From an uncultured Colwellia sp. (GTDB lineage Bacteria > Pseudomonadota > Gammaproteobacteria > Enterobacterales > Alteromonadaceae): 37,868 nt of DNA. The position numbers were made by a program, and so were the translations under genes. The first letter of the stretch is position 1. Each line of letters begins with the position of its first letter. This document shows, in pieces, positions 26,550 through 34,733 of the stretch. The stretch is taken from contig CAJXYE010000046.1 in NCBI GenBank assembly GCA_913063325.1, positions 1 through 37,868 on the forward strand. The letters run 5' to 3'. Under the pieces are notes generated by a model. That model searched no databases and had not been told where the DNA came from. It was given only the letters and a program-made list of their open reading frames with translations.

Positions 26550-27932
26550 TTATATGAGTAACTCAATAACAGCAATACAGCCTTTTGCATCACTGCGGTT
26601 AGCTAAGGATAGTTTTCCGCCATGAGCTTCTATGATCTGCCGACACAATACTAGACCTATACCCGATCCTTTAGCTTTGGTTGTGTAAAAAGGTACAAAT
26701 AAATTATCGGGGTTGCTAACCCCGGTACCATCATCAACGATAACCAGTTTGAAGTTTTTGCCAACCCCTTGCCAGCTAATTGAAACTTTGCCCGAAACAC
26801 CAGTATTATTGATAGCTTCAACGGCATTTTTAACTAAATTAATCAGTACTTGTTCCAGCTGAACAGCATCGACAGATAAGCTAACATCATCAAGGGTTAC
26901 CATTTCAACAGTATCTTCGGGATACAGCTTAGTCACTTTATTCACTAGGCTGGCAATCGAAGTTAACTGCTTTACCGGCTCAGGTAAACTGGCTATTTGT
27001 TTATAACTATTAACAAAACCGCCCAGGCTCTTTGTTCGTTGAGCAATAACTGTTAAGCCCTCAATGAGGAAGTCGGTATGTTCTTCAATATTCGATTGTT
27101 TGATCAATAAGCGTTGTAAGCTCTGACTTATTGAAGCAATGGGTGACAATGAATTATTAATTTCATGACTGATCACTCGAACTAGCGATTGCCAGGCTTT
27201 ACGCTCTTCACTACGTAACATAGTACTCACATCGGTAATAAATAGCAGTTCCTGCTGCTTGCCATCCTTTCTATAGGCCTCTTTATGCACATTATATTTA
27301 CCCTGCTGTTCAGAGAACGTTAATGTCATCACTTGGCTTTGGCCATTATTTATCACATCAACTTGCGCTAACTGGTTATCAGTGTCGGTAAAAACGTTAT
27401 CATTATCATTGCCTGTTAGCTGCAATAACTTACGTGCTGCCGGATTACACAGCACCAATTCATTACTTTCATTGAAAGCAATAATAGCCACATCAATATG
27501 TTTGATCACGGTTTGTAGCAAGAGTTGATTTTCAATAGACTCTATTCGCTGTTTATTTAGTCGCAAAGCCAGACTATTAATAGCGCCGACAAGTTCATTA
27601 AGTGCCTTATCCCCTTCACTGGTTCGTGCCCTAAGACTGTAGTCACCTTGTACCATGGCATCAAGCAGATTACTTAAACTACGAAACTGATACGCGGATT
27701 TTTCATGAATTTTACTATGGCAAAATACAATAATTAAACCGCCAACTAACGTCACTAATAGCACTAAGTATATTGAGATGTTGGCATAAAACATGACCCA
27801 TATAAGCAATAGATATGGAGGTAGAGCAGCAAGTAAGGACAACTTAGTTAGCTGTCCTTCAAATGATGTCCTTCTTTCATTGAGCTCTACTTTTGGAAAC
27901 TTATCTTGATTTGGCTTTTCATTCAACATCAT
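26550..27932 (-). CDS. NtrY-like sensor histidine kinase
   Basis: A membrane sensor kinase, 460 residues. Two transmembrane helices lie at about 32-50 and 53-71 with almost no periplasmic loop, so it probably senses something in or at the membrane, or inside the cell. A HAMP-like segment (about 75-130) and a PAS domain (about 135-235) follow. The phosphoacceptor is H256 (VISHEINNSLSPIA), the form used by NtrB/NtrY-type kinases. The ATPase domain has the N-box INLVKNAVEAI (N369), DDGTGV near 400 and KGSGIGLVLC near 421. It lies 314 bases downstream of its sigma-54 response regulator and is almost surely its partner. No convincing ribosome site is seen before ATG 27932. Confidence 0.9.
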   Translation of the reverse strand: MMLNEKPNQDKFPKVELNERRTSFEGQLTKLSLLAALPPYLLLIWVMFYANISIYLVLLVTLVGGLIIVFCHSKIHEKSAYQFRSLSNLLDAMVQGDYSLRARTSEGDKALNELVGAINSLALRLNKQRIESIENQLLLQTVIKHIDVAIIAFNESNELVLCNPAARKLLQLTGNDNDNVFTDTDNQLAQVDVINNGQSQVMTLTFSEQQGKYNVHKEAYRKDGKQQELLFITDVSTMLRSEERKAWQSLVRVISHEINNSLSPIASISQSLQRLLIKQSNIEEHTDFLIEGLTVIAQRTKSLGGFVNSYKQIASLPEPVKQLTSIASLVNKVTKLYPEDTVEMVTLDDVSLSVDAVQLEQVLINLVKNAVEAINNTGVSGKVSISWQGVGKNFKLVIVDDGTGVSNPDNLFVPFYTTKAKGSGIGLVLCRQIIEAHGGKLSLANRSDAKGCIAVIELLI

Positions 27933-28246
27933 GTATTTGGCTCTATTGTAGTTTGGTGTTGTTGAGTAAACGATCGAGACGCATACACGCTCTTTGACAT
28001 CCTGTCACCGCGATATACCGTTCGTCCTGAACATAATCCCATCCATGGGGTTCAACACAAGCATCCATGCTTGTGAAGCTTGCTCTTATCACATCAGCAA
28101 CCCTTCCTTTAAATCAGTGTGTTACATTATAGACAACAGTGTTCTACAACAGAGCCATTTATTTATACTTCTGTTGATTAACAGGACTGATGAACTCGTT
28201 AATTATATTGTCGATTATCTTATGTTTAATCTTTTATGTTTTATGC
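27933..28246. other. 314-base gap between response regulator and kinase, with three small hairpins
   Basis: No credible gene. Three hairpins in a row share TCC-containing loops: TGACA/TGTCA (27995-28007), GAAC-CCCAT/ATGGG-GTTC (28029-28053) and CACAAGCA/TGCTTGTG (28056-28075). The stretch 27980-28120 is richer in G and C than its surroundings, suggesting an inserted repeat. The part near 28205-28246 is AT-rich with repeated TTATG words. The middle hairpin also contains CCCATccATGGG, the core of the palindromes at 34388-34444. Confidence 0.5.
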
Positions 28247-29635
28247 TTATGTTTTATCCAAGCGCCTATATAAAGCACTGCGACTAAGCCCTAATGATTT
28301 TGCTGCTTTTAACACATTGCCATCAAAATGCGATAAACGCTGATCTATTAAGTTTAATTCTAAATCGGCCAAACTTAATAGCTCGGTTTCATTTGGGTTT
28401 ACCTGCATAACGTCAGCTTGTGCTATGCCCGTAAGATTCATAGGTAAACCAAGATCAGCTGCACCAATCACATCGCCATGAGACAATATTTGAGCGCGTT
28501 CCATCACATGATTAAGCTCCCTGATATTGCCGGGCCAGCTATAGGCCTCTAAGGCTTTTTTTGCGGGTTCATCTAACGTCAATTTTAGTTGTCCATGCTT
28601 AGTAGCCGATTGTGATAAAAAAGCATCTGCCAGCAAGATAATGTCTTCTTTTCTAGCTCTTAAGGGGGGGACTTCAATAGTAAAAGTATTGACGCGGTAT
28701 AATAAATCTTTACGAAATTTACCAGTAGCCACGGCTTCATTCAAATCAGCATTTGTGGCACAAATTACCCTGACATCTACCGATTGAGTTTTACTGGCAC
28801 CCACTTTTTCAAATTGTTGCTCTTCTAATACTCGCAATAATTTACCCTGCTGGGAATAAGGCGTATTGGCAATTTCGTCTAAAAATAAACTGCCACCATC
28901 GGCTAGTTCAAACCGGCCAATCCGTGTAGATTTTGCATCAGTAAAGGCACCTTTTACATGACCAAACATTTCACTCTCAAATAAGGTTTCGGTTACCGCG
29001 CCCATATTCACCGAGATTTGAGTCGCTAAGTGGCGTGTAGACTTTTGATGGATATAACGGGCAAACATACTTTTCCCGGTGCCATTTTCACCGGTAAGTA
29101 ATACACTGGCATTACTTTTAGCCACTTGCTCAATCGTTGCCATCGTTTTTTGCATTACTGGCGATTGACTAATAATATCTCCCTCAAACTCGCTATCTAA
29201 ATGTTGCTGTAGCAGCTGGTTTTGTTGGCTGAGTTTTTGGCTATTTTTTTCACTTTGCGCTAATTTTATTTGATTACAGATAATATTAATTAAGCGATCA
29301 ACATCCCACGGCTTTTGAACAAAGTCATTGGCACCATTTTGCATAGTACTAACGGCTACCTCAACTGTTGCCCAGCCGGTCATGACCACTATAGGTAAGT
29401 CTTCATCGAGCTTTCTAATGTCCGCAATGAGTGTAAGTCCCTCATCTCCTGATGTGGTATCAAGAGAGTAATTTAGGTCCATTAATACCAAATCAAATTG
29501 CGTTTTTTTAATGGCGGCTAAAGCTGAGCTTGGTGTTTGACACAGGTTGACACTATACCCTTCTGGTACCAATAAAATCTTTAAGGCTGATAGTATGTCA
29601 AGGTCGTCATCAACTAATAGAATATTTTGTTTCAT
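28247..29635 (-). CDS. Sigma-54-dependent response regulator (NtrC type)
   Basis: A transcription activator of 462 residues. The receiver domain (1-120) has the acidic pocket DDD at 9-11, the phosphate site D53 (LMDLNY), T86 and K108. The AAA+ domain (about 152-385) has Walker A GENGTGKS at 182-189, LFLDEIANTPYSQQ near 250 and arginine-finger region near 295-310. The sigma-54 contact loop reads GAFTDA (229-234) rather than GAFTGA. A Fis-type helix-turn-helix closes the protein (GNVLKAAKSLGLSRSALYRRL). It follows the ABC permease gene by 131 bases and precedes its kinase. It likely activates the -24/-12 promoter at 34311. Confidence 0.94.
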   Translation of the reverse strand: MKQNILLVDDDLDILSALKILLVPEGYSVNLCQTPSSALAAIKKTQFDLVLMDLNYSLDTTSGDEGLTLIADIRKLDEDLPIVVMTGWATVEVAVSTMQNGANDFVQKPWDVDRLINIICNQIKLAQSEKNSQKLSQQNQLLQQHLDSEFEGDIISQSPVMQKTMATIEQVAKSNASVLLTGENGTGKSMFARYIHQKSTRHLATQISVNMGAVTETLFESEMFGHVKGAFTDAKSTRIGRFELADGGSLFLDEIANTPYSQQGKLLRVLEEQQFEKVGASKTQSVDVRVICATNADLNEAVATGKFRKDLLYRVNTFTIEVPPLRARKEDIILLADAFLSQSATKHGQLKLTLDEPAKKALEAYSWPGNIRELNHVMERAQILSHGDVIGAADLGLPMNLTGIAQADVMQVNPNETELLSLADLELNLIDQRLSHFDGNVLKAAKSLGLSRSALYRRLDKT

Positions 29636-29683
29636 TACGTTTAATTATTTACCCTAATTCCGGTTAATTACCATAAGCCATTA

Positions 29684-29715
29684 AAAAGCAGAAAAGCAGA
29701 AAAGCAGAAAAGCAG
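29684..29715. repeat. 8-bp tandem repeat, four copies
   Basis: Four perfect copies of AAAAGCAG (CTGCTTTT on the coding strand), followed by a partial unit, lie between the permease stop and the regulator start. The 8-base unit makes slippage possible and would change the leader of the regulator, not a reading frame. Confidence 0.9.
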
Positions 29716-29766
29716 AAAATATTAACTATTTCCTGCTCTAACTTATCTCTTCTTTATTTTTTCTTG

Positions 29767-32202
29767 TTATTCATAATGTAATGCTTGGCTTGGCTCTAAC
29801 CTTAACGCATTTTTTGTTGGTAAGTAAGTCGCTACCAGCACAGTAGCAACCACTATACTCACCATAATAATGACCATTAAGACTAATGACGAATATGAAG
29901 TACCAAACATTTGCGCGATAGCAAAGCCCATAAAACCACCGGCTAAAATACCGGGTATACCACCCCAAAGTAATAATTTCACACCCGCGAAGACAAATTC
30001 TCGAGTAATTCTTTCTTCATCAGCACCTAACGCACGTTTAATACCTATTTCCTGCGTACGTTGGCTTATGGTATTTGCCATAACACCATAAATACCACTT
30101 GCTGCTAGTACCACACCGGCAAGGGCAAAGATTGCCGTTAAGCTACTAATAAAAACTACCGGCGCTGTAATTCTATCGTTACTTGCTTGATAAGTTTCAA
30201 TGCGATATGAAGCTAGTTCACTATCAATACCCTGTAAAACCTTACGCAAATGCTTCACAGCAAGACCTCCATTTGAACTTAATTGCATGGCAATAGTCAG
30301 TTGATTTCGTGGTGCTTGAGTTAAAGGTCTATAAAACGAAGGCATATCGGCTGCATCACCGTCTCTGTTACCTTGAATAGTATGCTCAACTACACCGACA
30401 ATAGTCACCCATTCAATATTGTCTTGCGCTGTCTTAGCTAAACGAAACCTCTGCCCCAAAGCACCCTGCTCAGGATAATGACGCTTGGCAAAGCCTTCGG
30501 AAACCAAAGCGGTCGCTTTAGTCAAACCATCATCACTATTATTAAAATAACGCCCTTGACGTAATTCAACGCCCAACTTTGCCAAAGAGCCTGGCATAGT
30601 GGCAATATCATTAGCACTCGGATAACTATTGTTACTATCCTTGCTATATTCTTTACCTTCTATAATGACTTTCGAGATTGAACTATAGTGCCCCGGTAAC
30701 GAGGTTGCCAACATTACCGCTTCAATTGCACCACTGTTTTCTAAACGTGATTGCAACGTTTTGGAAAAATGTGCCTTTTTAGCATCCGTATCATAATTCG
30801 CTGCTGGTAATAAAACACTAGCCACTAAAGTCTTTTCAGTATTAGCCCCCATATCTCTATTGGTTTGCTCATAAGCAGATTGCACCATAACTGCAGAGGA
30901 TATTAATACCGTCATTGAAATAAATATTTCACTAATAACCAGAACACGATTCAGACGGCCTGCCTTTTTCCCTTGTGCGCCTCGAGTACCATCACGTAAT
31001 ACGGCATTAAAGTCACCACCCGTACTTCGCCAAGCAGGTAAAAAACCGGTAACAAATATGGTGCTAATCAAAATGATTAAAAACAGCGTTACTGTATAGC
31101 TATCGATACCAAAGTCCCACCAAAATGCTAATGGATCAGCAAAGAAAGTCGCAACAATCGGCTCTGTAATCTCTAATCCCCAAGCCATCACTAAAAAGCC
31201 TATCATGCCGCCAAGCGTACAAATAATGGTACTTTCCCATAACATCTGACTAATTAACCGAGATCTAGGCGCACCTAATGCAACTCTAATAGCCGTTTCT
31301 TTGCCTCGCTCCAGTGCGCGAGATAATAATAAATTACCAACATTTATCGACGCTAACAGTAGAATTAACAAAGCAACAGTATGCATAGTATAAATGACCG
31401 GAGCACCGTCAGCGCCACCAACCCCTGGAATTGATGTGACATGAGCACCGATACCGGTGTTTGTTTGGGGGTGTTGATTCTCAATACGCTTCATAACAAG
31501 GCTAAGTTCACGATTTACCTCAGCCATAGTCACGCCATCTTTTAAGTGTGCTAAACCACGTAATGTCGTGCTGTTTTCTCGGACTAAATGCTTAGGATCA
31601 ATTTGTAAAGGCAACCATATTTGGGCATTTCGAGGAAACAAAAAACCTTTAGGCATCACACCTACCACGTTATGTTTCTCACCATTAATGCGCATGTGTT
31701 GTTTGAGTACATTATTATCGCCGCTGAACTGGCTTTGCCACAGTTCATAACCAATAACAACAACCTTTTCAGAGCCAATTATTTCATCTTCAGCCCTAAA
31801 TTCTCGTCCTAAAATAGGCTTTGTTCTAGTCAGTTGAAATATATTCGCTTGTGCCATTACCGCAGGAAACCTGATAGCTCCCTCAGTTGCAGAAACAACA
31901 ACATTCGCGTTTGTATAACCACCGAACTCCTTTAAACCTTTTACGCTACTTTTGATTTCGGCGTAGTCTAAGGCGTTAATTCTATAAGCATCTTCCTTGC
32001 CATTTAAAGATCCACTGACCATGACTAGAGAGGCCCCATCTTGAAAGTCTAAGTCTTTAAACAAAATAGTGTGGAAAAACGAGAACATATAAACACTCAA
32101 ACCTATGCCTGTCGCCATCACTAAAGTAGTAAGTGCAGTAAAGCCAGGCTTTTTCGATAATAACCTGACTGCATATTTAAAATCTTGCCATATCATAGTC
32201 AT
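29767..32202 (-). CDS. Large ABC permease with two FtsX domains (MacB/ADOP type)
   Basis: A membrane permease of 811 residues. It opens DFKYAVRLLSKKPGFTALT, the start typical of ADOP/MacB-family permeases. After the first helix (about 20-45) comes a large periplasmic MacB-like domain (about 50-260), then three helices (FtsX domain 1, about 270-400), a second single helix near 425, a second periplasmic domain (about 450-670) and a final FtsX domain (about 685-805) with QRTQEIGIKRALGA. The duplicated layout puts two half-permeases in one chain. Such proteins work with MacB-type ATPases to push substrates out from the periplasm. AGGGAGA precedes ATG 32202, five bases after the ATPase. Substrate unknown. 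Confidence 0.88.
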   Translation of the reverse strand: MTMIWQDFKYAVRLLSKKPGFTALTTLVMATGIGLSVYMFSFFHTILFKDLDFQDGASLVMVSGSLNGKEDAYRINALDYAEIKSSVKGLKEFGGYTNANVVVSATEGAIRFPAVMAQANIFQLTRTKPILGREFRAEDEIIGSEKVVVIGYELWQSQFSGDNNVLKQHMRINGEKHNVVGVMPKGFLFPRNAQIWLPLQIDPKHLVRENSTTLRGLAHLKDGVTMAEVNRELSLVMKRIENQHPQTNTGIGAHVTSIPGVGGADGAPVIYTMHTVALLILLLASINVGNLLLSRALERGKETAIRVALGAPRSRLISQMLWESTIICTLGGMIGFLVMAWGLEITEPIVATFFADPLAFWWDFGIDSYTVTLFLIILISTIFVTGFLPAWRSTGGDFNAVLRDGTRGAQGKKAGRLNRVLVISEIFISMTVLISSAVMVQSAYEQTNRDMGANTEKTLVASVLLPAANYDTDAKKAHFSKTLQSRLENSGAIEAVMLATSLPGHYSSISKVIIEGKEYSKDSNNSYPSANDIATMPGSLAKLGVELRQGRYFNNSDDGLTKATALVSEGFAKRHYPEQGALGQRFRLAKTAQDNIEWVTIVGVVEHTIQGNRDGDAADMPSFYRPLTQAPRNQLTIAMQLSSNGGLAVKHLRKVLQGIDSELASYRIETYQASNDRITAPVVFISSLTAIFALAGVVLAASGIYGVMANTISQRTQEIGIKRALGADEERITREFVFAGVKLLLWGGIPGILAGGFMGFAIAQMFGTSYSSLVLMVIIMVSIVVATVLVATYLPTKNALRLEPSQALHYE

Positions 32203-32207
32203 TCTCC

Positions 32208-32933
32208 CTACGCTGCTACTGTAGTGTTTGATTTATTTTCTTTGGTTAATGAGTTATCACTAATCACCTGTCCATCTAAAATATCAATATTTCTCGAAGC
32301 CCTTTCTGCTGAGCGCGGATCATGAGTAACCATACAAATAGTGGCGCCTTCTGCATGTAATATATCCAAAAGCTCCATAACAGCCTCTGCATTTTTCGAG
32401 TCTAAGTTCCCTGTTGGTTCATCTGCTAGGATGATGGAAGGGTTGCCAGCAATAGCACGAGCCACGGCAATACGCTGCTGTTGTCCACCAGAAAGCTGCG
32501 AAGGATAATGTTTAGATCGATGTGACATGTTCACCTTTTCTAAAGCGTTTGCTACCATTTTTTGTCTTTGTGCTTTGTTAAGATCCTTACGATAAGTTAA
32601 TGGCAATTCGATATTCTCTTCAACATCAAGGTCGCTGATCAGATTAAAAGACTGAAAGATAAAACCTATTTCCATATTACGAATTCTAGCGCGCTCTTTT
32701 TTAGATATATTAGAAACATCATGTTCAGCCAAATGGTACAGGCCTTCAGAGCTTGCATCCAAAAGCCCTAATAAAGACAGTAACGTTGATTTACCGCAAC
32801 CAGATGGCCCTGATATAGAGACATATTCTCCCTTGTTAATTGTCAGGGTAATATCTGCTAGTGCATGGGTTTCAACTTCATCGGTATAAAAAACTTTCTT
32901 AATATTTTCTAGTTTTATTAATGTATTGCTCAT
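32208..32933 (-). CDS. ABC transporter ATPase (MacB/LolD type)
   Basis: A stand-alone ATPase, 241 residues, of the LolD/MacB/FtsE group. Walker A is GPSGCGKST (42-50), Q-loop FQSFNLI near 93, signature LSGGQ (147-151) followed by QQRIAVARAI, Walker B IILADEPTGNLD (167-178) and H-loop MVTHD near 207. The ADEPTGNLD form is typical of this group. AAGGA precedes ATG 32933. It lies between the adaptor (83 bases upstream) and the permease (five bases downstream) and clearly powers that permease. Confidence 0.94.
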   Translation of the reverse strand: MSNTLIKLENIKKVFYTDEVETHALADITLTINKGEYVSISGPSGCGKSTLLSLLGLLDASSEGLYHLAEHDVSNISKKERARIRNMEIGFIFQSFNLISDLDVEENIELPLTYRKDLNKAQRQKMVANALEKVNMSHRSKHYPSQLSGGQQQRIAVARAIAGNPSIILADEPTGNLDSKNAEAVMELLDILHAEGATICMVTHDPRSAERASRNIDILDGQVISDNSLTKENKSNTTVAA

Positions 32934-33016
32934 TGTTTTATCCTTCTGATGTTCAATTATTTTATAGTGTTCTGTATTGTTATATTTGCTTTATTTAATT
33001 ATTTTTTAGTTACTAC

Positions 33017-34273
33017 TTAGTTAATTCTCACTGTTTCATATTTTTGCCAGCTACTTGCATCTGAAATGATAATTCTGTCTCCCACAGTTAAACCTTCAAT
33101 GACTTGTATTTGGCTAATAGAGCCTTTACCTAATTTAACCTGGGTACGCTGTGCTAAGTTGCCATCTTGATTTAACTTGTAAATACTTGAGTTTGATTGC
33201 CTTTGTGAAAAGATAGGACGACTCACATACAAGGTATCGGCAATATCAGTGATCATAATTTCACCATCAACACTCAAATCGGGTCTTGCATCACTGGGTA
33301 ATGCTTGTGTGAAGGTTACATCTACTTGTACATTGCCATTAACTACCGCAGGGTCTACGCGAGCAACAATGCCACTGATAGTATTATTACGGGTATCAAT
33401 AGTTACCTGCTGGCCGATACTGACTTCGCCAATTAATAGTTCTGCAACTTGTAACTCGGCAATAAGTGAGTCTTGTTGCGCAAGTTTAGCTAAATTGCTG
33501 CCCATATTTACGCGCTGCCCTGGTTCAACAGAGACATCTTGAACAACGCTATCTAGACTGGCATAAATCATCAAGTTTTCAACTTGTTGTTCAGCTCGCT
33601 CAAGTGTTTTACGCATTTTTTTGATACGTGAGTTATGAGCATTGTCTTGAACAACAATATTCTCGGTCATGCTAACCAGCACTTCTTCTTGGATTTTCCA
33701 GCGCTGATTAAACTGTTGGGTTTCTAACTTAGTTTTTTCATAATCAATTTTTGAAACCGCACCGGTTTTATTATCAAATAACTCGCGTTGGGCATCGAGC
33801 TTTAACTTACTACTCTGATAGTTTAGCTTGGCATCAAGCATGCGTGCCTTTTGAAAAAGTAGTCCCGACCTTTGCTCAGCTTGGCTTGCTTTGCTTTCTG
33901 CAATCACTGTTTCCAGCTCCCACCTTGTCTCTTCTTGCAGTTGCTTTAATCTAGGATTACTCAGTTCAATAATCAGCTCTCCTTTTTTTACTACCTTTCC
34001 AGGCTTAACTACCACTCGCTCAACATGACCATCCACCCCTGCGGCTAGCCATTGAATTTTATCAGGGACTAATGAGCCTGAGCCTCTCACAGAAATAGAG
34101 AATTTTCCCTGCTTAACTTCGCCATATACCAAGGTATCATTATTAATAACGTAGTCTGCTTGAAGCAAAAAGGCACTATAGTGTAGGGCTACAGCCAGGA
34201 TGGCTATGACTAGAGCGAATGGCCATATTCTTTTTAGTAAGGTTTTCTTTTGTTTTTTAACGGCGATATCCAA
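33017..34273 (-). CDS. HlyD/MacA-type periplasmic adaptor protein
   Basis: A membrane fusion protein, 418 residues, that would link the ABC permease to an outer-membrane channel. One transmembrane helix (about 17-37) anchors it. A first lipoyl half (VVKPGKVVKKGELIIELSN, near 90), a long coiled coil (about 110-235, charged and Gln-rich), the second lipoyl half (VSVEPGQRVNMGSNLAKL, near 250), a beta-barrel and a membrane-proximal end (about 345-418) follow. The start codon is TTG at 34273; GGAG lies eight bases upstream and no ATG fits. It is the first gene after the sigma-54 promoter. No TolC-like gene is nearby, so it may share one encoded elsewhere. Confidence 0.9.
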   Translation of the reverse strand: MDIAVKKQKKTLLKRIWPFALVIAILAVALHYSAFLLQADYVINNDTLVYGEVKQGKFSISVRGSGSLVPDKIQWLAAGVDGHVERVVVKPGKVVKKGELIIELSNPRLKQLQEETRWELETVIAESKASQAEQRSGLLFQKARMLDAKLNYQSSKLKLDAQRELFDNKTGAVSKIDYEKTKLETQQFNQRWKIQEEVLVSMTENIVVQDNAHNSRIKKMRKTLERAEQQVENLMIYASLDSVVQDVSVEPGQRVNMGSNLAKLAQQDSLIAELQVAELLIGEVSIGQQVTIDTRNNTISGIVARVDPAVVNGNVQVDVTFTQALPSDARPDLSVDGEIMITDIADTLYVSRPIFSQRQSNSSIYKLNQDGNLAQRTQVKLGKGSISQIQVIEGLTVGDRIIISDASSWQKYETVRIN

Positions 34274-34310
34274 GAGGTATACTCCAATAAGTTTTCTTAC
34301 TATGACTTAT

Positions 34311-34326
34311 TGCAGGCTTCATACCA
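34311..34326 (-). promoter_or_regulatory. Sigma-54 (-24/-12) promoter of the export operon
   Basis: On the minus strand TGGTATGAAGCCTGCA matches TGGCACGnnnnTTGCA at 9 of 12 defined positions with the key GG and GC at exact spacing. Transcription would start near 34300, some 27 bases before the adaptor's TTG. The operon ends with a sigma-54 regulator, which fits. Confidence 0.75.
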
Positions 34327-34387
34327 CAACCAATAACTTATTGATAAATAAACTTAAAAAGATATTTTATTAAGCTTCTATGGAAAA

Positions 34388-34412
34388 GCATGTTCCATTA
34401 ATGGGAAAATGC
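34388..34412. promoter_or_regulatory. Upstream activator site 2, imperfect palindrome
   Basis: TGTTCCAT-TA-ATGGGAAA keeps one perfect half of the neighbouring site and a degenerate other half. Its centre is 33 bases from site 1, about three helical turns, and about 100 bases before the expected start of transcription. A further half-site, ATGGAAAA, lies at 34380-34387. Confidence 0.65.
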
Positions 34413-34420
34413 ATTTTTTT

Positions 34421-34444
34421 TACTTTCCCATAGATGGGAAAGTA
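34421..34444. promoter_or_regulatory. Upstream activator site 1, perfect palindrome
   Basis: TACTTTCCCAT and its exact complement are separated by two bases. Centred about 130 bases before the expected start of transcription, it is well placed as an enhancer for the NtrC-type regulator of this operon. With its A/T flanks it could also be a hairpin, but nothing converges here that would need a terminator. Confidence 0.7.
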
Positions 34445-34458
34445 CTTCTTTTAAAGTA

Positions 34459-34617
34459 ATACCATTTTGTCTAAATAGGTGATCAATGATTGCGCAGAGA
34501 AAATGAGCAAGAGCAAGGCGCTTGATTGAGTAATAGCAAGCTATTAGGATTGAAAGCAACGTGGCACTGGTTTATTTTAGCAAGCAAGGGTGGGCAAATA
34601 CTTAGATGAATTGGTAT
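34459..34617. mobile_element. MITE-like element with 19-bp inverted ends
   Basis: About 159 bases bounded by inverted ends that match at 15 of 19 positions (ATACCATTTTGTCTAAATA and, inverted, ATACCAATTCATCTAAGTA). There is no coding capacity. Flanking TA could be a target duplication. It lies between ruvB and the export operon's activator sites. In the 460-base gap 34274-34733, the rest is the promoter region and a short hairpin near ruvB. Confidence 0.65.
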
Positions 34618-34672
34618 AAGTTTTAGAAAGATCTGTGGTGTAGGGAGAACTTAAGGGGAGTGTAAGCAAGCT

Positions 34673-34694
34673 CCGTCAGCCTAGAAACTGACGG
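34673..34694 (-). terminator. Hairpin after ruvB
   Basis: CCGTCAG and CTGACGG pair around an eight-base loop, 39 bases past the ruvB stop. There is no T run, so intrinsic termination is doubtful. Confidence 0.35.
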
Positions 34695-34733
34695 ATAAAT
34701 TAGCATTTCAAAAAGTAGTGCAAGAATATTGGC

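Noticed and set aside
27994..28287. A 97-codon plus-strand frame between kinase and regulator
   Set aside because: TTG start inside a hairpin, overlap with the regulator's 3' end, and a composition that just follows AT-rich spacer DNA.
34562..34581. TGGCACTGGTTTATTTTAGC inside the MITE as a sigma-54 promoter
   Set aside because: It begins like a -24 but lacks GC at the right distance and points away from the export operon.
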